A stretch of DNA of 64,000 nt from Faecalibacter bovis (GTDB taxonomy: Bacteria > Bacteroidota > Bacteroidia > Flavobacteriales > Weeksellaceae): the NCBI RefSeq assembly GCF_017948305.1, contig NZ_CP072842.1, forward strand, positions 164,001-228,000. The letters are read 5' to 3'. Each line of letters opens with the position of its first letter. Position 1 is the stretch's first letter. The notes under the pieces are model-generated. The model searched no databases, was not told the origin of the DNA, and saw nothing but the letters and a program-made list of their open reading frames with translations. The position numbers were made by a program, and so were the translations under genes. This document shows, one piece after another, positions 24,661-30,921 of this stretch.

Positions 24661-25080
24661 ATGAATTTACCAGAAATTAAACACTTTTCAGCCAAAGCGA
24701 AAATTCAACCAAATGATCTATTTGCATTGTCCAAAGGTTTAAATGTGGGGAAACCACTTGAAAAACCTTGTCCGAATTGTTTTGTGATCCATTGTAAAAG
24801 CTGGAGACAATACGAAATGTATAAAGCGATTTTATATACTGCATGGAAAGCAAATGCTTTTGATGCTTATCTATTTGGATCCGTTATTCCATATATCCGA
24901 ATCAGCGATTTTAAAAAAGTAGTATATGAAAAAGCACATAAAGTATATTGTAGTTACCGCCAATTTGAGAATGATTTTCAACGCTATCTCGAATTGGAGA
25001 AATATGAAGAATCAATCGCTAAACAACTTCAACTCATCCGAGAACTGAAACAGGTGTACATCATGCGACACATTAAGTAA
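24661..25080 (+). CDS. DUF6943-like small protein, complete copy
   Basis: A 139-residue protein starting MNLPEIKHFSAKAK. Residues 33-60 include KPCPNCFVIHCKSW, a CxxC...C pattern that may bind metal; the remainder is aromatic and basic, ending in a helical tail with QLQLIRELKQVYIM. The truncated twin at 13164-13499 shares about 270 bp of identical DNA, so the copies recombined or duplicated recently even though the surrounding non-coding DNA is only about 75-80% alike. A terminator follows at once. The DUF6943 name is from memory. It recurs in mobile DNA of Bacteroidota; function unknown. Confidence 0.7.
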   Translation: MNLPEIKHFSAKAKIQPNDLFALSKGLNVGKPLEKPCPNCFVIHCKSWRQYEMYKAILYTAWKANAFDAYLFGSVIPYIRISDFKKVVYEKAHKVYCSYRQFENDFQRYLELEKYEESIAKQLQLIRELKQVYIMRHIK

Positions 25081-25085
25081 AAACT

Positions 25086-25112
25086 AAAGGCCCTTCAAAC
25101 GAAGAGCCTTTT
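25086..25112 (+). terminator. Terminator after DUF6943-like gene
   Basis: AAAGGC pairs with GCCTTT, with CTTC/GAAG inside the loop, then T. It matches the terminator at 13503-13531. Confidence 0.75.
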
Positions 25113-25188
25113 TCTATTTCTCCAAAATCAAAAATAGCCTCTAATTCGTCTGCGTTAAGAAAATCATTTTCATAAAAAAACGGCATAA

Positions 25189-25339
25189 CAATTCGCAGAC
25201 GAGTGTCAATCCATTGAGAGTAACGTAAATATGTTTACTGACCGAAGATTTGAGATTAAGAGGAGAAATCATGAGATGATTTCGGTTTAAAATTTAAACA
25301 TTTTAGTGAAACGAAATGATGATTGACCGTCGAGAATTG
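25189..25339. repeat. Nested-hairpin element HE5, interrupted by a GGAG-foot hairpin
   Basis: Outer stem CAATTC (25189-25194) with GAATTG (25334-25339); ATGTTTA and TAAACAT remain as inner arms. The usual core loop is replaced or interrupted by GGAG-foot hairpin copy 3 (25249-25285), making this element about 35 nt longer than the others. This shows the two repeat families can nest. Confidence 0.75.
25249..25285. repeat. GGAG-foot hairpin repeat, copy 3 (changed stem)
   Basis: It has the same TTTGAGATTAAGAGGA lead and GAG loop, but the stem is GAAATCAT/ATGATTTC instead of GAAGCTT/AAGCTTC. All changed bases are compensated. Confidence 0.78.
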
Positions 25340-25340
25340 A

Positions 25341-25440
25341 AGCCTTGACTTTTTTGGTTCGTTTTTGTGTCAAGACAAATCCGAAGGATTCATGAATACA
25401 TTATTCATAAAATAATAAATCCATGAATAAAAATGAACAT
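25341..25440. repeat. 100-nt repeat R, copy 4
   Basis: It is near-identical to the other three copies and immediately follows HE5. Confidence 0.8.
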
Positions 25441-25452
25441 ATAGAAATGAAT

Positions 25453-25478
25453 AAAGGTTCCTCCATTGAAGAACCTTT
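25453..25478 (-). terminator. Terminator of the 75-aa/46-aa membrane gene pair, copy B
   Basis: AAAGGTTC/GAACCTTT hairpin on the minus strand, identical to 13833-13858. Confidence 0.75.
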
Positions 25479-25482
25479 ACTT

Positions 25483-25623
25483 TTATTTATCTAATTTCTT
25501 TAAAATGTAAGAAACCACGAAACTCACAAAAGCACCAACTCCAGCAAGAATAGCAGTTTGTAACAAATCACTTAAACCTAAATTCCCAATGATACTAAAT
25601 ATTGTACCACAGAGAACCCCCAT
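25483..25623 (-). CDS. 46-aa small membrane protein, copy B
   Basis: Starts at ATG 25623 with MGVLCGTIFSIIGNLG, then one membrane segment (LLQTAILAGVGAFVSFVVSY) and a basic tail ILKKLDK. It has the same length as copy A, with mostly conservative or silent changes, so both are under selection. It is coupled to the 75-aa gene just upstream. Confidence 0.75.
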   Translation of the reverse strand: MGVLCGTIFSIIGNLGLSDLLQTAILAGVGAFVSFVVSYILKKLDK

Positions 25624-25633
25624 TTTCATTTGA

Positions 25634-25861
25634 CTATCCTGTATCATCTTTATTCACGCCATCTACAACCGTCAATTGGCTAACTGCACCCAAAACACCA
25701 CCTGCAACCGTTAAATATCCACCGAGATCATTTAACCATTCCGGCAATGCTACTGGAGAAGCTAAAAGCACTCCACCAACAGCAGCTAAAACCAAACCGA
25801 TATTTCGGAGCCATTGAAACAACTTAGGCGTTGGGGATTGTAATCGATCAATTATTTTCAT
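25634..25861 (-). CDS. 75-aa small membrane protein, copy B
   Basis: Two hydrophobic helices (IGLVLAAVGGVLLASP and YLTVAGGVLGAVSQLTVV) are joined by a short loop with EWLNDLGG. It is paralogous to 14014-14241. It is read in the same direction as the DUF5675 and 251-aa genes upstream (26184-27340), from which it is separated by HE6 and a GGAG-foot hairpin. A membrane role in the same mobile module is inferred. Confidence 0.75.
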   Translation of the reverse strand: MKIIDRLQSPTPKLFQWLRNIGLVLAAVGGVLLASPVALPEWLNDLGGYLTVAGGVLGAVSQLTVVDGVNKDDTG

Positions 25862-25938
25862 CCGTTAAATCATCCGTTTTTAATTACACAATTTTTTAAA
25901 AATGGCATTAAAAGCCTTACATAAATCAACCCGACATA

Positions 25939-26053
25939 GCGATTAGCAGACGAGTGTCAATCCATTGAGTGAATCGCAAAAATGTTTACCGACTGAAAGG
26001 AGTGATTTAAACATTTTAGAGAAACGAAATGATGATTGACCGTCGAAAATCGT
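25939..26053. repeat. Nested-hairpin element HE6
   Basis: Outer stem GCGATT (25939-25944) with AATCGT (26048-26053), containing one G-U pair; the inner AAATGTTTA/TAAACATTT and core are as in HE1. A CTTGATTTTTTGATTAC...ATCAA hairpin and GGAG-foot copy 4 follow. Confidence 0.75.
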
Positions 26054-26086
26054 AGTCTTGATTTTTTGATTACTTTTTTCATCAAA

Positions 26087-26121
26087 TTTGAGATTAAGAG
26101 GAGAAGCTTGAGAAGCTTCGG
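26087..26121. repeat. GGAG-foot hairpin repeat, copy 4
   Basis: TTTGAGATTAAGAGGAG followed by GAAGCTT-GAG-AAGCTTC-GG, 60 bp from the 3' end of the DUF5675 gene. Confidence 0.75.
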
Positions 26122-26183
26122 TAAGTGTCATTCTGAATTCATTTCAGAATCACATCAAGTGAAATATCATTATGTCTTAAGTC

Positions 26184-26585
26184 TTACATCTCACTCCTAA
26201 TCACCAATTCAACCTTTTGCCCTTTATCAATCGCTTGATAAACCAAATCCTTTACTTTATTAAAAGCTTTTTTGCTTTCCCATCCAATTCCAGCTCCTCC
26301 AATAGAAGTCACCGGAGCAATACAACCCAACAATTCTTTTTTGGCATTATTCGCAGGATGCATCAAAATATAAGTCCTGTTCGGTACATCCTTCAGTAAA
26401 ATATGCCATCCGTATTTTTGGCTGTATCGTTTCACTAAAACATATTTCCCTTCCGGAATACACGATTTTCTCAATTCATTATTCAACCATGGCAACTCAA
26501 TCGTATAACAAATGATACCCTTCGAATTTTGAAGAATACCATTTGTTCCATTAGGGAAATATGAACGTATCAGTTCTAATTTCAT
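26184..26585 (-). CDS. DUF5675 family protein
   Basis: A 133-residue protein. The pattern MKLELIRSYF, GKIICYTIELPW-like strand, CIPEGKYVL, ILLHP-like MHPANNAKKELLGCIAP and a final KVEL strand fits DUF5675, a family found in phage and integrated elements of Bacteroidota and often placed near lysis or cell-wall genes. The start overlaps the stop of the 251-aa gene by one base, so translation is coupled. No catalytic site is assigned. The recognition is from motif memory. Confidence 0.75.
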   Translation of the reverse strand: MKLELIRSYFPNGTNGILQNSKGIICYTIELPWLNNELRKSCIPEGKYVLVKRYSQKYGWHILLKDVPNRTYILMHPANNAKKELLGCIAPVTSIGGAGIGWESKKAFNKVKDLVYQAIDKGQKVELVIRSEM

Positions 26586-27340
26586 TACGGTTGATTCACA
26601 TCAATTAATTGTAGCGCATTGTATGCACCATTTTTCAGTACATACTTTTCACCATTAATTTCTTGATAGAATTCCACTCCCAGAACCAAGAAGATTGGTT
26701 CTGTACTGTTCGCAGGTAGTTCAGTTTCTAAACTGATGGCAGAAGTTTCAACCGAATCATACGGTAAAATTCCCGTATCGGCATTTGATACATTAAATGT
26801 CCCATCCGTAAAATTCACATCTGCAGCAGCAGCTTCAATTTTAAAATGCGTCGTTCCCGATGGTGCATTAATCATATTAATCGGAATAAATGCTGGTATA
26901 TCAACTTTAACCTCACCTTGTGCACGATCTAACGTAGTCGTGTAAGGCGCATAAATTGTTGTAGATAACTTACCATTGATATTGAAATCAAATCCCTTTA
27001 ATAGTGATAAATCACCGTTAATTACATTTCTATCCCCACGTTCACTAATCATATCAGTCTGAATCACCTTCACCATTTCACGTGTCAAACGTCCAACCAT
27101 TCTCGAATCAGCAGAGTTTAATAACACTCCTCGAATCGAAGTTCTCAACATCTTTCCAGAAGCCCCTGCTCTACCAAACTCAGCTCCATTTTCACGCGTA
27201 CGCTGAAAGTTAGGATCATTCATAATTCGGCTTTTATCCACGCCACCTTTCTCGCGTGCTAAAAACCCTTCTTTTGCTTTGTAAAAGGTAATGTCACCAA
27301 CAGTACCTAATAGCTTAATAATGCCCTTTTGCCTTGCCAT
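26585..27340 (-). CDS. 251-aa conserved mobile-element protein of Bacteroidota
   Basis: Starts MARQKGIIKLLGTVGDITFY, a beginning I recognise from many unnamed Bacteroidota proteins in mobile DNA. The N-terminal 90 residues are basic (REKGGVDKSRI, RTRENGAEFGRAG), like a nucleic-acid-binding or structural arm; the remaining 150 are beta-rich (KVDIPAFIPINMI, SAISLETELP). It heads a minus-strand unit with DUF5675 and probably the 75/46-aa membrane genes. A virion-like or shell role is conceivable but unproven. The promoter region carries iteron-like repeats (27371-27520). Confidence 0.65.
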   Translation of the reverse strand: MARQKGIIKLLGTVGDITFYKAKEGFLAREKGGVDKSRIMNDPNFQRTRENGAEFGRAGASGKMLRTSIRGVLLNSADSRMVGRLTREMVKVIQTDMISERGDRNVINGDLSLLKGFDFNINGKLSTTIYAPYTTTLDRAQGEVKVDIPAFIPINMINAPSGTTHFKIEAAAADVNFTDGTFNVSNADTGILPYDSVETSAISLETELPANSTEPIFLVLGVEFYQEINGEKYVLKNGAYNALQLIDVNQP

Positions 27341-27370
27341 TTCTTCAACATTTTAATCATTCAACATTCT

Positions 27371-27520
27371 ATATTCTACCGGTATATAATACAAGTATAG
27401 AAAAAACCGTAACTTTATTAAAACCAGCAAATCCCAAATGACTTTTTATTCATCTTTTGTCACCATTTGACATATAGATGAGGTATATATACAGTATAGA
27501 TAAAGTATAGATAGTGTATG
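27371..27520. promoter_or_regulatory. Iteron-like repeats between divergent genes
   Basis: The 193-bp gap between the 251-aa gene and the 60-aa gene carries repeated (G)GTATA/GTATAGA units: GGTATATAATAC and AAGTATAGAAA near 27380-27402, and GGTATATATACAGTATAGAT, AAAGTATAGATA and GTGTATG near 27481-27521. Spacing on the right side is about 11 bp, one DNA turn. An operator for the 60-aa protein or an origin are both possible. Confidence 0.5.
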
Positions 27521-27533
27521 AAAATGTATAATT

Positions 27534-27716
27534 ATGCAAAACAAGAAGTTACAACGAATTTGCGTGTACCCGAAAGACATCCAAATCATCACCGGCAAAA
27601 GTTATAGACAATCACTTCGCATTTATCACCAAATCAAAAAGCATTACAACAAGCAACCTCATCAGGTCATTACTTGGAAGGAATTAGAGGAGTATTTGGG
27701 GGTTAATGAGATATAA
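27534..27716 (+). CDS. 60-aa DNA-binding-like protein of mobile elements
   Basis: Product MQNKKLQRICVYPKDIQIIT..., with a predicted helix-turn-helix-like body (DIQIITGKSYRQSLRIYHQI then ITWKELEEYLG). Small proteins of this kind recur in Bacteroidota beside mobile DNA. It is divergent from the 251-aa gene across an iteron-like gap, as expected for an autoregulated repressor or excision factor (inference). Confidence 0.6.
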   Translation: MQNKKLQRICVYPKDIQIITGKSYRQSLRIYHQIKKHYNKQPHQVITWKELEEYLGVNEI

Positions 27717-27850
27717 ATTTAATATCTTTGTAATTCAATCAAGAAGTTCATTCTAAACCAATTATTGAAATAAGCGACCCTATAGCGACCTTTTGAATTG
27801 CATATTTCTAAAGTAGCTAAAAATGGGAGATACAAAATATAGTTCCGGAG

Positions 27851-27952
27851 CCTCACTCTCCGCTAAAAGCCTTGAAGTTTTACTTCGAGGCTTTTTTTAT
27901 ACAAATAATTTCTCTAAAATTAAATTTTAAAATAAACTATTATTGAAATTAA
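27851..27952. repeat. Direct repeat with tRNA 3' end (left att-like site)
   Basis: CCTCACTCTCCGC plus a terminator-like AGCCTTGAAG...CTTCGAGGCT hairpin and about 50 bp of A+T-rich DNA. It is about 93% identical to 29900-30000. The start resembles the 3' end of a tRNA acceptor arm; the preceding AGTTCCGGAG replaces the normal T-arm. Upstream, AGCGACC-CTAT-AGCGACC is a direct repeat that could bind a recombinase. Confidence 0.65.
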
Positions 27953-27985
27953 TATCTATATTTATCTCATCATAAAACGTAATGA

Positions 27986-29077
27986 TTGAGAATTTTAAGT
28001 TTAAATAATATACTTCCATTCGGTTTAAAACACACAGGATATCAACCTTTACAACAAGTAATTATTACACCAACAGATCCAACAGATGGTGCCCGTATAT
28101 CAATTGTAGCCAAAGCTGCTATTGGTGGTGATTTTGGTTTAATTGAAAATACTCCTATTACAGGTTCTGCGACGTATAATTACAAATACAATGGTAAAGA
28201 ACTACAAGAGGAATTAAACCTAAACTTGTACGACTACGGTGCAAGAAACTACGACCCTGCTATTGGACGTTGGTTTAACATAGACCCGTTGGCTGAGAAA
28301 TTTACTGATAATTCTACTTACAACTATACATTAAATAATCCTATTTATTTTATAGATCCTACAGGAATGTCTTCTGAATCAAATAATGGAGATGAAACTG
28401 ATTGTAGTAAAAAAGGTTCTTGTGTTCAACTTGCTGAAGCTGTTATTACCGCAAAATCAACCGCAACTAAAGTTAAAGAAGAAGTAAGTATTTTTTTTAA
28501 TATTGCTTTCAATGATATAAAATCAATAGAAAAATCAGCTTTTAAAAGTTATGATAATTTATTTAATGATCCGAATGCTACTAAGTGGTATTTAGAAATG
28601 CATAATGGAAAGTTATCTAAAAGTATTGACAATACTATTAATGGTACAGCTATTAGTATTGTTATGCTACCTATTGCAGTAGAGTATGGTACAATAATAT
28701 TAGTTAAATATGGAGCAGATGTTTTTATGCAGGCTGCTATTTCTAAAACTTTTACAGGTGAATACAAAGTTAATTTTATAAATGCAGCCATAGGAAGCGT
28801 TAGTCCAGGATTTATTTCACCAATAACGACCGAAATGTCAGATGTTTCTCAAAATTTAATAAACAGTGAACTTAAATTTAGTGACTTAAAATCAACAGAA
28901 TTCCTTATGTCAGAGACATTAAAAATAGGTACTGGATATATTGGGAATGGTTTAGGGAAATTAGGTGAAGGAACGAGTGTTTTAGGAGATAAAGCATCTC
29001 CACTTATTAATGAAGGTTTACAATCTTTTCATAATAATTTACAATCTCAAATGATAACTGAAAATTCTAAAAAATAA
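27986..29077 (+). pseudogene. RHS core tip with variable C-terminal (toxin-like) domain, 5'-truncated
   Basis: The frame has no convincing start. It opens inside an RHS protein ([11 protein letters not shown]), keeps [34 protein letters not shown] and [12 protein letters not shown], the hallmark end of the RHS shell near residues 65-127, and continues with a 235-residue variable domain that is helical and partly hydrophobic. In intact proteins this tip is the cleaved toxin. A membrane protein gene follows 1 bp later and is the likely immunity partner. Lying between tRNA-end repeats, it looks like a displaced tip cassette. The toxin activity is not recognised. Confidence 0.7.
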
Positions 29078-29078
29078 A

Positions 29079-29471
29079 ATGAATAAGAAAAAAGTATTAA
29101 CAGTAATTTCTTTATTATTAATTTTCATATTAATAATAATCTCAATAGGTAAATACAATTCTTTAAAAGCTTCAAAGGTGTACAGGAATTCATCTTTTAC
29201 AATTGGAATTATAAAAGATATAGATGGTTCAACAAGAAGTAATGTCTATTATTATGAGTATATAATTAACAACATTAAATATAATGGTAGTTCAGCAACT
29301 TATAAACAAAAGAAAGAAAAAAACAATAAAGTTTTAATAATGTTTAATAAGAATAGAATATCAGAATCTTTTCTTTTTGAAAACACAATTATTCCTGATG
29401 AATATTTAAATAAAGATACTATTTGGACAACTCCTCCTAATTTTATAGATCCAGAAGATTTAAATTTTTAG
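29079..29471 (+). CDS. Putative immunity protein of the RHS tip
   Basis: 130 residues, with an N-terminal membrane anchor (VLTVISLLLIFILIIISIG) and an exposed domain rich in Y, N and K (NVYYYEYIINNIKYNG), resembling small DUF3592-like domains. It starts 1 bp after the RHS tip, the usual place for a cognate immunity gene. A membrane location would fit a toxin acting at the envelope. The assignment rests on position. Confidence 0.55.
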   Translation: MNKKKVLTVISLLLIFILIIISIGKYNSLKASKVYRNSSFTIGIIKDIDGSTRSNVYYYEYIINNIKYNGSSATYKQKKEKNNKVLIMFNKNRISESFLFENTIIPDEYLNKDTIWTTPPNFIDPEDLNF

Positions 29472-29489
29472 ATGATTAGAAATAGATTC

Positions 29490-29518
29490 CCGCTACCGCA
29501 CGATTATATCGTGTAGCA
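29490..29518. repeat. Imperfect hairpin after the immunity gene
   Basis: GCTAC and CACGAT face TCGTG and TAGC around a TATA loop. It may be a terminator without a T-run or a REP-like hairpin; a RAYT fragment lies 95 bp away. Confidence 0.4.
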
Positions 29519-29612
29519 AGTAACAATAAAACAACCTACAAGGTAATATTTGTGGGATTTGTAATTTTATAAAATTATTATTTTTTAATAGCTTAAACTA
29601 AAACCTAAGCTA

Positions 29613-29720
29613 ATGAGCAGAAATTATAAATTTCATAATCCCAACGGATTATATTTTGTCAGTTTTGCTGTGGTAGAATGGTTAGATGTCTTTACCTGTA
29701 AAGAATATTCTACATCATAA
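29613..29720 (+). pseudogene. RAYT (REP-associated tyrosine transposase) fragment
   Basis: 35 codons read MSRNYKFHNPNGLYFVSFAV then VEWLDVF, the typical start of Bacteroidota IS200-like/RAYT Y1 transposases. The frame then stops (EYSTS). The HUH motif and catalytic tyrosine are absent. It shows that a RAYT once lived here and might have mobilised the REP-like hairpins nearby. Confidence 0.75.
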
Positions 29721-29884
29721 TTTTTAACGATTGCCTTACCAAATTTTGGCTAAGTAAATCACAATAAAAACATTAGATTTCGTACATTTGTATTAATCAA
29801 TTTTTTCATTCAAACATATGGTGTCCAAACTGATACCATCGTAAAATAAGATTCATCAATCAAACTGATATAAAGGAACACGAG

Positions 29885-29911
29885 TTGAGGTTCGAATCCC
29901 TCACTCTCCGC
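29885..29911 (+). pseudogene. tRNA 3'-end remnant (probably tRNA-Ser type)
   Basis: TTGAGGTTCGAATCCCTCACT then CTCCG: a T-arm with the invariant GGTTCGAATCC and an acceptor 3' strand CTCTCC plus discriminator G. No matching 5' half (GGAGAG...) is found upstream, so only the 3' part remains, as left by site-specific integration or excision at a tRNA gene. Confidence 0.65.
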
Positions 29912-30000
29912 AAAAGCCTTGAAGTTTTACTTCGAGGTTTTTTTTTATACAAATAATTTCTCTAAAATTATATTTTAAAATAAACCATTACTGAAATTAA
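29900..30000. repeat. Direct repeat with tRNA 3' end (right att-like site)
   Basis: This is the partner of 27851-27952, about 2 kb apart, bracketing the RHS tip, its immunity gene and the RAYT fragment. Together with the tRNA end it fits an attachment-site duplication. Confidence 0.65.
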
Positions 30001-30050
30001 TTTGTAGGATTGGTTGCTTGTTAAATTATTATTTTTTAGAATACATAAAA

Positions 30051-30082
30051 AAGATAAGATTCAAGTTAATAAATCTTATCTT
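30051..30082 (-). terminator. Terminator of the DUF892 gene
   Basis: AAGATAAGATT pairs with AATCTTATCTT, with A/T-rich flanks, 30 bp past the stop codon on the minus strand. Confidence 0.75.
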
Positions 30083-30113
30083 CTTTTATTAGTATTCTTT
30101 AGCTAATTGAATT

Positions 30114-30635
30114 TTATTTATCAGCTTTGATATTAATTTCTTTTTTTGCCAAATTACTTAATAATTTATCAGCATTTTTTTCTTGCTTGAGAATATCATC
30201 AATTAATTTCTTTGCTTCTTTGTGTCCTAATAATTTAGCATAAGAACTCATCGTTCCATAAGATGCAATTTCATAATGTTCTACTTTTTGACATGCAGCA
30301 ATAATTCCTGCATCTCTAACCGAACCTGGCTCTGTTTCTTCTAAAATACCTTCACCTTCTTCCAGTATTCCTTGCATGGCATCGCATTTTTCCTCTTCGG
30401 GTTTTACTCCAATTGACTTAAAAACTTCTTTTAAATGCTTTATTTGCTCTTTAGTCTCTTTTAAATGATCTTCTAATGCTGTTTTTAAAGCTTTCGAGGT
30501 TGAATTTTTAATCATAATTGGCAGTGCATCTTTAACTGCATTTTCTGCCCACAATGCGTCTTTTAAACAATCTTCAAAAAGATCTTGCAAATTTTTAGCA
30601 GCATCCTTTTTAGCTTCAACTTTTTTAGTAGTCAT
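30114..30635 (-). CDS. DUF892 ferritin-like protein (YciE/YciF family)
   Basis: 173 residues. The helical pattern LQDLFEDCLKDALWAENAV, HLKETKEQIKHLKEVF, VEHYEIASYGTM and EAKKLIDDILKQEKNAD fits the ferritin-like DUF892 family; E and H residues in WAENAV, ETKEQ..H and KVEHYEIASY are likely di-metal ligands. Relatives are induced by osmotic, envelope or oxidative stress. The lysine-rich start (TTKKVEAKKDAAK) is typical. It is a single-gene unit with its own terminator. Confidence 0.88.
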   Translation of the reverse strand: MTTKKVEAKKDAAKNLQDLFEDCLKDALWAENAVKDALPIMIKNSTSKALKTALEDHLKETKEQIKHLKEVFKSIGVKPEEEKCDAMQGILEEGEGILEETEPGSVRDAGIIAACQKVEHYEIASYGTMSSYAKLLGHKEAKKLIDDILKQEKNADKLLSNLAKKEINIKADK

Positions 30636-30921
30636 AATGTTTATTTTTAAAGGTTGTAAATAATCATATCAAAAAATAAACCATTGTTTTAAAACTACTT
30701 ATAATGAAGTCGTGTTAATAATTAATAAATGTTTAAAATGATAAAGTAATAGTCAATTTCAAAATCCTATTTTGAATAGAATTTATAACTATAATTATTA
30801 TGGATAAAAAATTAAAAATCCTTAGTAAAACTATACACTAAAATAAATAAATATTCAATAGTACTTTTTCGTTATATTTATATGTAAATAATTGATTATT
30901 TTTGTTTTATAACCAACTTAC

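Noticed and set aside
13606-26053. Integron attC sites
   Set aside because: There is no GTTRRRY/RYYYAAC core at consistent ends and no integrase in the window; a related mechanism is not excluded.
12058-26121. CRISPR array
   Set aside because: The repeats are irregular in spacing, too long, and there are no unique spacers of even length or cas genes.
25943-26131. A 62-codon minus-strand ORF over HE6
   Set aside because: It lies wholly within hairpin repeats whose changes follow base pairing, not codons.
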